Assembly: GCF_937951745.1 (NCBI RefSeq)
Contig: NZ_CALFBQ010000021.1
Coordinates: 1-34,534 of the forward strand
From: an uncultured Chloroflexus sp.
Lineage (GTDB): Bacteria > Chloroflexota > Chloroflexia > Chloroflexales > Chloroflexaceae
DNA length: 34,534 bases
Direction: 5' to 3'
The translations under genes and the position numbers were made by a program. Positions 8,154-16,511 of the stretch are shown here, piece after piece. Each line of letters begins with the position of its first letter. Position 1 is the first letter of the stretch. A model generated the notes under the pieces. It had not been told where the DNA came from. It did no database searches and was given only the letters and a program-made list of their open reading frames with translations.

Positions 8154-8840
8154 ATGCCCGCCATTCTGGTCGTTGACGACGATCCCGGCATTGTCAGGCT
8201 GGTGCGTTCGTATCTCGAGCAAGCCGGTTTCAAAGCGAAAAGCGCGTTTGATGGCGCGACGGCGCGGCGTCTGATTCGCACTGAACGGCCTGATCTGGTC
8301 GTGCTCGACCTGATGCTACCCGATGACGACGGCTTTGAGATTGCCCGCGCCTTGCGCAGCGATCCGGCGACGGCCAACCTACCGATCATTATGCTTACAG
8401 CGCGGGTTGATGACACCGACCGGATTGTCGGGTTGGAATTAGGAGCCGACGACTATATCGTCAAACCGTTCAATCCGCGGGAAGTCGTTGCGCGGGTGCG
8501 GGCGGTCTTGCGGCGGGCTGGCGGCGGCGCCGTGGTGCGCAACCGGATCGAGCTAGGTTGTCTCGTGCTCGATCTCGATGCCCATCAGGCATGGCTTGCC
8601 GGTCATGAACTCGAACTGACCCCGACCGAATTTGCTTTACTAAGCCTGTTTATGCGCTACCCCGGCCATGCCTTCACCCGTGCCGAATTGCTTGAGCAGG
8701 GCTTAGGCTATGCCGCTACCGGCCTTGAGCGCACGGTTGACAGTCACATCAAAAACCTGCGCAAGAAGCTGGACGCTGATCCAGCAGCGCCGGTGATCGA
8801 GACGGTCTACGGTGTCGGCTATCGCCTGCGAAACGTATGA
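8154..8840 (+). CDS. OmpR-family response regulator
   Basis: The 228-residue protein carries an N-terminal receiver domain with the acidic pocket DDD at 8-10, phospho-acceptor Asp52 in VVLDLMLPDDDG, and the conserved Lys104 in YIVKPFNP. Residues about 130-226 form a winged-helix DNA-binding domain (ELTPTEFALL...RAELLEQ...TVDSHIKNLRKKL...ETVYGVGYRL). It is therefore a transcription factor activated by phosphorylation. Its ATG follows CGGAGGAG by a short gap. Its last codons overlap the kinase start by 4 nt (ATGA), which implies a translationally coupled pair. Sequence style is BaeR/MprA-like. The probable first target to test is the secreted-protein gene just upstream. Confidence 0.96.
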   Translation: MPAILVVDDDPGIVRLVRSYLEQAGFKAKSAFDGATARRLIRTERPDLVVLDLMLPDDDGFEIARALRSDPATANLPIIMLTARVDDTDRIVGLELGADDYIVKPFNPREVVARVRAVLRRAGGGAVVRNRIELGCLVLDLDAHQAWLAGHELELTPTEFALLSLFMRYPGHAFTRAELLEQGLGYAATGLERTVDSHIKNLRKKLDADPAAPVIETVYGVGYRLRNV

Positions 8841-10213
8841 ATCGCCTTGTCGTCCAACTCAGCGCGGCCTTTGCCGCGATCATCCTGTTGATAACCATCA
8901 TTCTAGCCGTGGCGATTGACCGGCTGGCCGATACGAGTTTTCGCCGGTATTTGGCCCAAAGCCAAATTGCCGAGAGCGGTCTGATAGACCGGCTTGCTAT
9001 TTGGTACGCGCAGCACGGCAGTTGGGATGGTGTCGAGCAGGTGTTATCCACCGGCGGAATGGGCATGGGGCACGGGCAAGGCGGCCCGCAACGACCGGCG
9101 CTGGCCTTGGCTAACACCGATGGCCGTGTCGTCGCCGATCCGCGCGGGATCGTTGGCGATACGCTGACCGCGTTGCAACGCCGCGAAGCGCTGCCGATCA
9201 CTGTTGACCAGCGTGTGGCGGGATATCTGGTGGTGCAGGCTGCCACTAACCGGCTGCCCGGTGCAGCCTCTCAGTTCCTGCAACGATTGCGTGAAGTGAT
9301 CTGGCTGGGAGGGGGAATCGTTGCCCTCGTCGGAATAATGATCGGTATCTTGATTGCCCGCCGGCTGACCCGGCCGTTACAGCATCTAGCGCAGGTGGCG
9401 GCTGCATTAGGACAGAGTAATCTCACGGCGCGCGCCATTGTGGAAGGCCCGATCGAAGTACGACGGGTAGCGGAAGCGTTCAACGAGATGGCATGTGAGC
9501 TTGCTGCTGCCAACCATCAGCGGCGGCAGATGGTCGCCGATATTGCCCACGAATTACGCACGCCACTTACGGTCATCCAAGGCAACCTACGCGCTATCCT
9601 CGATGATGTCTATCCGCTCACACGGGAAGAGATCGGCCAGATTTACGAAGCGACACTCGGCTTGCGCCGGTTAGTTGATGATCTGCGAGAGTTATCGTTG
9701 GCCGACACTGGTCAATTGACGTTGCATCGCCAACCGCTTGACCTCAACCAACTGCTGGGCCGCGAAGCCGAGCTGTTTCGCGAATTGGCGGCAGCGCAAG
9801 GGGTTGACCTGCTCGTTACGCCAGACCCTAACTTGCCGGCGGTGCTGGCCGACAGCGAACGGATCGCGCAAGTGGTGCGGAATCTGCTCAGCAATGCTTT
9901 GCGCTATACACCAGCCGGCGGGAACATCACCATTGCCAGCGCAGCAGAACGCGACGGCGCATTGGTTAGCGTTCGCGACACCGGCAGCGGGATTGCGCCA
10001 GAAGATTTGCCGCACGTCTTTGAGCGATTTTATCGCGCTGACCGGGGTCGGGCGCGGGCGCACGGCGGCAGCGGTTTGGGTTTGGCGATCGCCGAGCGCA
10101 TCATTGCCCTGCACGGCGGCCAGATCGGGGTTGAGAGCAAGCTTGACAAGGGAACACGGTTTTGGTTCTGGCTGCCGGCGGCAGAAGTGGCGGCGAGTCG
10201 CGAGCAGATGTAG
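8837..10213 (+). CDS. membrane sensor histidine kinase (BaeS-like)
   Basis: The 458-residue kinase has a first membrane span at about 9-27 and an extracytoplasmic sensor segment at 28-153, which includes GGMGMGHGQGG, a Met/His-rich stretch. A second span lies at about 154-173, followed by HAMP at 174-226. The HisKA motif VADIAHELRTPLTV puts the phosphorylated His at 238. The ATPase domain has the N box with NLLSNALRYTPAGG around 349-362, DTGSGI at 381-386, and GGSGLGLAI near 410. It pairs with the overlapping response regulator gene. The Met/His-rich patch in the sensor loop could bind copper or silver, as in CusS-like sensors, but this is only a hint. No T-run terminator is evident after the stop. 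Confidence 0.95.
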   Translation: MNRLVVQLSAAFAAIILLITIILAVAIDRLADTSFRRYLAQSQIAESGLIDRLAIWYAQHGSWDGVEQVLSTGGMGMGHGQGGPQRPALALANTDGRVVADPRGIVGDTLTALQRREALPITVDQRVAGYLVVQAATNRLPGAASQFLQRLREVIWLGGGIVALVGIMIGILIARRLTRPLQHLAQVAAALGQSNLTARAIVEGPIEVRRVAEAFNEMACELAAANHQRRQMVADIAHELRTPLTVIQGNLRAILDDVYPLTREEIGQIYEATLGLRRLVDDLRELSLADTGQLTLHRQPLDLNQLLGREAELFRELAAAQGVDLLVTPDPNLPAVLADSERIAQVVRNLLSNALRYTPAGGNITIASAAERDGALVSVRDTGSGIAPEDLPHVFERFYRADRGRARAHGGSGLGLAIAERIIALHGGQIGVESKLDKGTRFWFWLPAAEVAASREQM

Positions 10214-10769
10214 CCTGTGTTAGGTATGCGAGTAGTAATAGGAAATGTCTGACCAGTGCCGGTTTGCCTTTCATCGTCGTACACTGCTTGCCTGAGACGG
10301 GACATGAGCTGACGTAACAAGCGTTGTGAACGACTTGCCGAAATGCACGCTAGAGGATCTCTCTTTATAAGAGATGAGTTCAGCGTAGTACGCTCGGCAT
10401 ATATTGTGGTGTCATTGATATCCTTATCATATATGTACTTGGTTTGATCTTTCCTTACTATAAAATCATTTCTATCTTTAGAAAAATATCATTTCTAAAT
10501 TACTAGCATTGCTCGTACAGAGTTGATATAATTATGACGAAAACTTTTATCAATTCGACAGGTAAGCCTGATAGGTCTCGGATGCCAATTCATGCTAGAA
10601 CTGCGATCTATTCGTGTACGTCTTAGCCTGTTCTGATCGCTTGTTGTTACGCAATGGTTACGGGACGCTTATAAAATCTGCATACATCGACGATCACAGT
10701 TCATCTGCGTCATCAAACGTTCTCTTGATAAGGCGATCATCGTCAATCTACTGAAGGAGAACAACGCTG
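10214..10769. other. AT-rich non-coding leader upstream of the HTH gene, with several palindromes
   Basis: No convincing gene is seen in these 556 nt. The stretch from about 10350 to 10560 is far richer in A+T than anything else in the window. It holds several inverted repeats: ATCTCT/AGAGAT (10357-10362 with 10370-10375), a perfect 8-bp repeat TTTAGAAA/TTTCTAAA with a 7-nt spacer (10477-10484 with 10492-10499), and TTGATA/TATCAA (10523-10528 with 10548-10553). ATCATTTCTA is also directly repeated at 10465 and 10488, 23 nt apart. This looks like a regulatory region with operators, perhaps for the downstream HTH protein itself, or an untranslated RNA. Confidence 0.5.
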
Positions 10770-11069
10770 ATGCATACGTCTCGTAGTATTCGTAATGGGC
10801 TTACGCCAGAACTCCAATCAGAAGTGCAGGATGTTGCCGAGCGGTTACGACACGTACCACCGCGTTTGCGCAAGATTGCACAATATATCTGGTACGTGCC
10901 AAAAGAGATCGCCAAGAAGATAGACCTGAGCGAAGCAACGGTGCGCACGTACATTAATGACCTGTACCATCAGCTTGGTCTGAAAGACAATCGGAAAACG
11001 TATCACCTCGATCGCACTATCATTGTGGCATTGGCAATGATGGTGTATATGTCGAAGTATGATGAGTAA
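10770..11069 (+). CDS. small stand-alone LuxR/GerE-type helix-turn-helix protein
   Basis: The 99-residue protein follows a good site (GAAGGAG, about 10 nt before the ATG). Residues 44-75 (PKEIAKKIDLSEATVRTYINDLYHQLGLKDN) match the LuxR/NarL HTH: the KEIA...SEATVR turn and recognition helix, then the usual LG at the helix end. There is no receiver, PAS or autoinducer domain. The N-terminal 40 residues are helical, and the tail (IIVALAMMVYM) is hydrophobic and could be a dimer helix. It is alone on its strand, with a hairpin terminator candidate 90 nt after it. It is probably a DNA-binding regulator, perhaps autoregulated through the palindromes upstream. Its targets are unknown. Confidence 0.75.
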   Translation: MHTSRSIRNGLTPELQSEVQDVAERLRHVPPRLRKIAQYIWYVPKEIAKKIDLSEATVRTYINDLYHQLGLKDNRKTYHLDRTIIVALAMMVYMSKYDE

Positions 11070-11156
11070 CCCTTTCAAAACTAGCCACTGGTGTATGTGC
11101 AAGCAGACTAGGATCCACCATCATTTGCTACGGCTGCACCGATAGTATCCCGTTCC

Positions 11157-11183
11157 GGTTGGGGCATGCCTCGCCCCAACCGA
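11157..11183 (+). terminator. hairpin, candidate terminator after the HTH gene
   Basis: CGGTTGGGGC (11157-11166) and GCCCCAACCG (11174-11183) form a perfect 10-bp stem with a 7-nt loop. The U-tract is weak, so it may be an imperfect terminator or a stabilising 3' hairpin. It sits in the 361-nt gap 11070-11430, which otherwise holds only the transporter leader. Confidence 0.55.
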
Positions 11184-11320
11184 TCTAACCCACTTGTCTC
11201 ATTGTACATTCCCAATTGTACGGCTCCTCGGCATCCATTGCGTTGCCATGCTCGTCTTATCCTATTGCTGGGTTTTGCAGCGGTAAGCATATCGTTGCGT
11301 TGCTCACCAATTTGCCGTGG

Positions 11321-11326
11321 TACAAT
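11321..11326 (+). promoter_or_regulatory. possible -10 element of the UMF1 transporter promoter
   Basis: TACAAT followed by an AT tract lies about 105 nt upstream of the transporter ATG. Candidate -35 boxes (TTGCTC, TTGCGT) have non-ideal spacing, so this is weak. Confidence 0.3.
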
Positions 11327-11430
11327 ATTTTTGTTCAGCGTAGCTTTGGAAAGTTCATATCCCCGTTCTTCAAGGACGACACTAGTGGCGTAGTGTGTTC
11401 GACGCGAGGCCGTAAGGCAAAGGAGTATGC

Positions 11431-12771
11431 ATGGCGACCGTGGCAGCCGTGACCGATAACCGGCGTGAACAGATCGGCTGGTACTTCTACGATTGGGCAA
11501 ACTCGGCATTTTCCACCACTGTTGTAACGGTCTTTTTAGGGCCATACCTCACTGCAATTACCCGCAATGCAGCGGATGCGAATGGTCTTGTCTACCCGTT
11601 TGGCATTCCGGTTGCGGCAGGTTCGTTCTTCCCCTACGTGGTATCGCTCTCGGTGCTCTTGCAAGTCTTTTTTCTCCCCATCTTGGGCGCAATTGCCGAC
11701 TATTCCAACGCGCGCAAGCAGATGCTGGCGATCTTTGCCTATATTGGCGCATTTGCTACGATGGGTCTCTACTTTCTCGATGGCGATCGGTATCTGCTTG
11801 GTGGAGCATTGTTCGTGATCGCCAATCTCTCTTTTGGCGCTTCGATTGTCTTCTACAATGCCTTCCTCCCCGACATCGCTTCTCCTGATCGGCGCGATGC
11901 GGTCTCGTCGCAGGGGTGGGCATTGGGCTATCTCGGCGGCGGGTTGCTGCTCGCAGCTAATCTGGTCTTCTTCCTCAACGCCGAATCACTGGGGGTTGAG
12001 AGTAGTATGGCGGTGCGAATTAGCCTTGCTTCGGCAGGCATGTGGTGGGCCATTTTTACCCTCATACCGATGCTCACGCTACGCAACCGCGGCGCAGTGC
12101 GGCGCTTACCCCCCGGTGAGCGCTATCTCACCGTTGGTTTTCGCCAATTGGCCCACACCTTCCGCCAGATGCGCAACTATCCGCAAACGCTGCTCTTTCT
12201 AGCGGCGTATCTACTCTATAACGACGGTATCCAAGCAGTGATTGCGCTGGCGGCTCAGTTTGGCGCTGAAGAGCTGGGGATCGGCGAGTCAACCCGTATC
12301 GCAACCATCTTGATGGTGCAGTTTGTAGCTTTTGTCGGTGCGCTCGCGTTTGGCGCACTGGCCACTCGGCTTGGTTCAAAGCGGGTGTTGTTAGGTAGTC
12401 TAATTATCTGGACCGCTGTTGTTGGCTATGCCTACGTGATGCCAGCCAATAGCGATATCCAGTTTATCGCGCTCGGTGCGGCGATTGCGTTGGTGCTCGG
12501 CGGAAGCCAAGCGATTAGCCGGTCGCTCTTCTCGTTGATGATCCCTGATGGGCAGGAAGCCGAGTACTTTAGCCTCTATGAAGTCGGCGAGCGCGGCACG
12601 AGCTGGTTGGCGCCACTGTTGTTCGGGGTGGCGTACCAGCTCACCGGCAGCTACCGGATTGCCATTGTTTCGCTGATCATCTTCTTCGTAAGCGGATTCA
12701 TCCTGCTGCTGTTCGTCAATGTACGACGGGCAGCCGAAGAAGCGGGCAATCAGGCGCCGGCGCACGTGTAG
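11431..12771 (+). CDS. MFS transporter, UMF1 family (Atg22-like)
   Basis: The 446-residue integral membrane protein has about twelve hydrophobic spans. It opens with IGWYFYDWANSAFSTTVVTVFLGPYL, the signature of the UMF1/Atg22 branch of the major facilitator superfamily. LGGGLLLAANL and the central loop with RNRGAVRRLPPGE also fit. YNDGIQAVI and GGSQAISRSLFSLMIP are conserved second-half motifs. The fungal relative exports amino acids from the vacuole. Bacterial members are uncharacterised transporters, so the substrate is unknown. AAGGAG lies 6 nt before the ATG. Its stop codon lies inside a hairpin. It appears monocistronic, with its own upstream promoter region and a convergent gene after it. 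Confidence 0.93.
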   Translation: MATVAAVTDNRREQIGWYFYDWANSAFSTTVVTVFLGPYLTAITRNAADANGLVYPFGIPVAAGSFFPYVVSLSVLLQVFFLPILGAIADYSNARKQMLAIFAYIGAFATMGLYFLDGDRYLLGGALFVIANLSFGASIVFYNAFLPDIASPDRRDAVSSQGWALGYLGGGLLLAANLVFFLNAESLGVESSMAVRISLASAGMWWAIFTLIPMLTLRNRGAVRRLPPGERYLTVGFRQLAHTFRQMRNYPQTLLFLAAYLLYNDGIQAVIALAAQFGAEELGIGESTRIATILMVQFVAFVGALAFGALATRLGSKRVLLGSLIIWTAVVGYAYVMPANSDIQFIALGAAIALVLGGSQAISRSLFSLMIPDGQEAEYFSLYEVGERGTSWLAPLLFGVAYQLTGSYRIAIVSLIIFFVSGFILLLFVNVRRAAEEAGNQAPAHV

Positions 12772-12801
12772 AGCCGCATGGTCATGTGGCTCTACCCATG
12801 C
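12768..12801 (+). repeat. intergenic hairpin, copy 2 of the GTAGAGCCGCA element; probable 3' end of the transporter mRNA
   Basis: GTAGAGCCGCATG (12768-12780) pairs with CATGTGGCTCTAC (12783-12795), with a single G-T wobble and a 2-nt gap, and TACCCATG follows. The transporter stop codon TAG is within the first arm. The element matches 8049-8084 in sequence and orientation. No U-run follows. Confidence 0.6.
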
Positions 12802-12813
12802 GCTGCACCATAA

Positions 12814-13092
12814 TCATTTTCGGCGGGATGATCCGGTGGTGCGACGGCGGCTACGTTGGCCGCGTTGCACCATGATTCGCCACGCCTCATCGGGATCAAC
12901 ACCGGAACGCAAGCGTTGATCACTTATCCGGTTGGCCTGCCGGTCGTTGAGTTCGGCAATCTCACGCATCAGTTCCTCGTCTTCGGGCGAGATGTTGACC
13001 TGTTCGCGCCAATAACGCCATGCGGCCAACCCGACTAGGCCAAGCAAAAGCGTGACAATGAGCGCGATCAAGAAACCGCCAATTTGCTCCAT
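12814..13092 (-). CDS. small single-span membrane protein with basic tail
   Basis: The 92-residue product has one membrane span at about residues 4-26 (FLIALIVTLLLGLVGLAAW). An acidic helical stretch follows (SPEDEELMREIAELNDRQANR), then a very basic C-terminus ending RGQRSRRRTTGSSRRK. It starts 8 nt after the stop of the hybrid histidine kinase gene on the same strand. The spacing implies cotranscription, and perhaps a role as a membrane adaptor for that kinase. I do not recognise a family. The coding call rests on spacing, composition and the absence of any other explanation for the segment. Confidence 0.7.
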   Translation of the reverse strand: MEQIGGFLIALIVTLLLGLVGLAAWRYWREQVNISPEDEELMREIAELNDRQANRISDQRLRSGVDPDEAWRIMVQRGQRSRRRTTGSSRRK

Positions 13093-13100
13093 AGATCACC

Positions 13101-16100
13101 TCACGATGAGGGTTGATTGATCACTTGCCGGATCATTGCCATTAGTTGTTGGCGAGTAAATGGCTTTTGCAAGATGGGGTATGGCAGCATACGGTTATGT
13201 GGCAAGGCTTGCGGCGCATAGCCTGACATCAAGATAATGCGCAGATGCGGCAGTGAGGCTTGGAGCTGATTTGCTAAAGAGATGCCGTCAATCTGGGGTA
13301 ACACAATGTCACTGATCACAACTTGCACGTCATTGCCGTGTTGTTGCGCGATTTGAAGCGCCTCTTGCGCATGTGATGCTTCTAATACGGTATAGCCGTG
13401 TTCGCGAAGCAGCCGGCTCGCCAGTTGCCGCACCTCAGCTTCATCTTCAACCAGCAGGATCGTCTCGTGACCGGTGACATCCGTTATCGGCTCAGGGCTA
13501 ACCGTCTCCGGAGTCGCCGTTGGCTCTTCAGCTACGGCCGGGAGCGCGACGGTAAAGCAACTGCCGGCGTGGAGCTGGCTTTCCACCATAAAAAATCCGC
13601 CGTGTTGAGCAACGATCCCGCTACAGATTGCCAAGCCTAGCCCACTCCCTTTGCCCACTGGCTTCGTGGTAAAGTACGGCTCGAAGATATGCGGATAGAT
13701 CGCCTCGTCAATCCCGATGCCTGTATCACTTACCGCGAGCAGCACATACTTGCCGGCCTGCGCTTGGCTAAAGGGGGGTATCTCGCCAGTACTGAAATAT
13801 TGCACTGCCGTGCGAATCGTCAATTCACCGCCATGTGGCATTGCGTCACGGGCATTGACAACGAGATTAATCAGCACTTGTTCAAACTGGTGTGGATCAA
13901 TCATCACCCGATCGATTGGTTCGCTCAATTCTAACTTCAAGCGAATTTGCTCACCGATCAGTCGCCGCATCATGTTCATCGTGTCATTGATCTGGTGATT
14001 GATACTGATCAACCGTGGCTGGCCGGTTTGGCGACGAGCAAACGCTAACAATTGGCGCACAAGCTCGCTGGCGCGGCTCGTACTCTGGCGAATCGACTCG
14101 AGTTCGGGATAGATGGGGTGATCTGGTTCTACTTCGAGCAAGGCTAACTCAATGTTACCGGTGATGACAGTCAGAATATTGTTGAAATCGTGCGCAATAC
14201 CACCGGCCAATTGCCCAATTGCCTCCATCTTTTGGGCTTGTAAGAGTTGGGCTTGTAATTTCGCTTGCTGTTGTTCGGCTTGCTTCCGTTCAGCAATTTC
14301 GCGCTGCGCAGCAGTGTAAAGGTTTGAGTTGTCGAGCACCAGCGCCGCGAGTTGCGTGAGCAGCATCGCATGCTGGATCTCATCGATTGTGAATGGTGAG
14401 CCGTGCTGATCGCGGGCCATTCCGATCACGCCAAGGCATTCGTCGCCAACAATAATTGGCAAGGTCATTGCCGGGCCAAAATTGAACTGCTCGTAATCAG
14501 GCGTATGTTCCGGCCATGCTGTGTAATTAAGCACGAGCGCGGGCTGACGATCACGAAACGCACGCCATGAGAGGGGAGCAGTGGTCGGTGTTTCACGTCG
14601 CATGACTTGGCTTGGCAGCGATGGTGTACAGGCGCGCACCACTAATGTGTTCTCATCTTCAGCCAGCAGCAATTCGGTATAGCTCACATTGAGCACCCGA
14701 TAAGCGCTATCGGTAATCGCCTGCAAGAGATCACTCATCTCGCGCCGGTTGAGCCAGTCAAGTGTCAACCGGTGCAGTGCAGCTAGTTGATCTCGTTGGC
14801 GGCGCAGATTGTCACTAGCGAGACGGATCTCGGTAATATCCACATCCATGCGGACAATATCGCTCACCTGCCCATGGGCAAAGAGGGGAAACATCGCCGA
14901 ATAGAGCCAACGCACCGCGCCGGTTTTGGTGTGAGTCTGCCACGTGCGTGGCGGCGGGGCTTGGCCGTTCGTCCAAATCTGTTCGATTTGGTGCTCGAAT
15001 TCGGCGACCTCATCACCGTTGAGAATGAGGTCTTGCAAGCGCCGGCCGCACGCTTCTGCCGCCGTGTAGCCATAAAACTGTTCACAGACCCGGTTCCATT
15101 CTAGCACAACACCGCGGCGATCAAACCGCTGAATGGCGACCAGCGGCGTTCGTTCGATCATATCGGTGAAGCGCTGCAATGCCTCTTGCAACCGTTGTTC
15201 GACTCGTTTGCGCTCGGTAATTTCGCGAAATACAAAGATCCGGCCACTAAACTGGCTATTCCGATCAAAAAGTGGATCGATTGTAATATCAAAGAATCGA
15301 TCAGGGTGTGCAGGACAATTGAGTTCGATCCGTACTGGGTTATGTGATTGGGCGGCTTTGACTAAGGCCGGCCAATCGAGCGTTTCGGCTAAGGGGGTAT
15401 TGACTTGCGCTACATGACCGAACAGTCGTTGGGCTGCCGGGTTGAGGTCGATAATCCTACCGGTTTGATCAGTCACAATCATGGCATCGGCCATTGCTTC
15501 AATCAAGCGATCGCGGGCAACCGGCACGAGGTAGAGGAATCGATAACGGTACAACCCGGTAATAATAAACGGTGCTGAGAGCAAAAATGAAACTGGAGTA
15601 GTATCAACACCCAAGGTAACTTGGCTTAAGTATGACCAGTTAGACAGAAAAGGGAAGAGAAAGCCTAGCCCGATAAGGACGGCTTGCCGCCGAAAGAGTG
15701 GCGATGTTTGCCAGAAGGCGCCGGTAATGAGGGCTAATCCGGCGGTGAGACAGATATACGAATAGCCAATATGCACCCAAAACCACCGTCCGGGAAGGAT
15801 TTCGAGGTATGGAGAATTATCATAGAGGATCAGACGGACTTCGTGAAAGAACAGGCGATGCTCGTGATTGGTAAACGCGATGATCAAGGTGAGCAGTGGG
15901 AAAGCGAAGAGCAGCCAACGCGCCCGCGAACGGCTCCATGGCTGAAAATCGAGATACGCAAAGGTGAACAGGAGCCAACTAGACGGCAATAGAACAATGC
16001 CAACCTGCTGGGCAAGCCGCCAGAAAAGCTTGCCCTCCAGCGTTGTCGCGCTTAACTCTAGCGCATCAGCGCCGGCCCATATCACAATGGCGGCGAGCAT

Positions 16101-16220
16101 CAAGAGAAATTCGTATCCGCCAGCGACACTGCGACGTGGCCAAAGATAGATCGCGACGCCGATGGCAATCAGGCAGACCAGCCAAAGGAGACCCGTGGTG
16201 ATCGTGGCGTTGAGCAGCAT
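13101..16220 (-). CDS. hybrid sensor histidine kinase: 7TM - PAS - PAS - GAF - HisKA - HATPase - receiver
   Basis: The 1039-residue protein starts with about seven membrane spans (residues 8-230) of the histidine-kinase N-terminal 7TM type. A PAS domain (about 238-335) and a second PAS/PAC (about 348-465) come next, followed by a GAF domain (about 490-632) and a coiled linker rich in Gln. The HisKA motif LAGGIAHDFNNILT carries His677. The ATPase domain has NLVVNARDAMPHGG, DTGIGID and GKGSGLGLAI. A C-terminal receiver (about 920-1035) has phospho-acceptor Asp971 in VVISDIVLPQIDG and Lys1019 in LQKPF. AHDFNN belongs to the class whose receiver often acts as an internal relay or brake. GGGAG sits 8 nt before the ATG. 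The signal is unknown, and no DNA-binding output partner is adjacent. Confidence 0.95.
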   Translation of the reverse strand: MLLNATITTGLLWLVCLIAIGVAIYLWPRRSVAGGYEFLLMLAAIVIWAGADALELSATTLEGKLFWRLAQQVGIVLLPSSWLLFTFAYLDFQPWSRSRARWLLFAFPLLTLIIAFTNHEHRLFFHEVRLILYDNSPYLEILPGRWFWVHIGYSYICLTAGLALITGAFWQTSPLFRRQAVLIGLGFLFPFLSNWSYLSQVTLGVDTTPVSFLLSAPFIITGLYRYRFLYLVPVARDRLIEAMADAMIVTDQTGRIIDLNPAAQRLFGHVAQVNTPLAETLDWPALVKAAQSHNPVRIELNCPAHPDRFFDITIDPLFDRNSQFSGRIFVFREITERKRVEQRLQEALQRFTDMIERTPLVAIQRFDRRGVVLEWNRVCEQFYGYTAAEACGRRLQDLILNGDEVAEFEHQIEQIWTNGQAPPPRTWQTHTKTGAVRWLYSAMFPLFAHGQVSDIVRMDVDITEIRLASDNLRRQRDQLAALHRLTLDWLNRREMSDLLQAITDSAYRVLNVSYTELLLAEDENTLVVRACTPSLPSQVMRRETPTTAPLSWRAFRDRQPALVLNYTAWPEHTPDYEQFNFGPAMTLPIIVGDECLGVIGMARDQHGSPFTIDEIQHAMLLTQLAALVLDNSNLYTAAQREIAERKQAEQQQAKLQAQLLQAQKMEAIGQLAGGIAHDFNNILTVITGNIELALLEVEPDHPIYPELESIRQSTSRASELVRQLLAFARRQTGQPRLISINHQINDTMNMMRRLIGEQIRLKLELSEPIDRVMIDPHQFEQVLINLVVNARDAMPHGGELTIRTAVQYFSTGEIPPFSQAQAGKYVLLAVSDTGIGIDEAIYPHIFEPYFTTKPVGKGSGLGLAICSGIVAQHGGFFMVESQLHAGSCFTVALPAVAEEPTATPETVSPEPITDVTGHETILLVEDEAEVRQLASRLLREHGYTVLEASHAQEALQIAQQHGNDVQVVISDIVLPQIDGISLANQLQASLPHLRIILMSGYAPQALPHNRMLPYPILQKPFTRQQLMAMIRQVINQPSS

Positions 16221-16511
16221 CTGTCATCTCCCAGTGCGTCTAAGGTAGTGGCTGGGTGTCTGACGCACCATTATTGCATTGATATTGTAGCCGAAATGGT
16301 GAACCGAGAATCGCTGCTTGACAGGAACATAGAGGGGATGGATAATAACTGAAATTTCCATCGTATCTGGTGTAACACATCCTTTCCGGGCTGTGGCGGA
16401 CAGGAAGTCGCCGCCTATTGCGTGCAGCAGTGTCATTGCTGCACTTGACCCCATACTATATCGTATCTGCTTCTATCGCTGAGAGCAACGTCATTATCAA
16501 AGGGAGGCGCT
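16221..16511. other. divergent promoter region between the hybrid kinase and the OsmC-family gene
   Basis: No gene is seen in these 291 nt. They separate two divergent transcription units, so both promoters should lie here. I could not assign convincing -35/-10 pairs. Confidence 0.5.

Noticed and set aside
11108-11545. Minus-strand frame of 145 codons over the transporter start
   Set aside because: It overlaps the conserved UMF1 N-terminus and a hairpin and has no coding signature.
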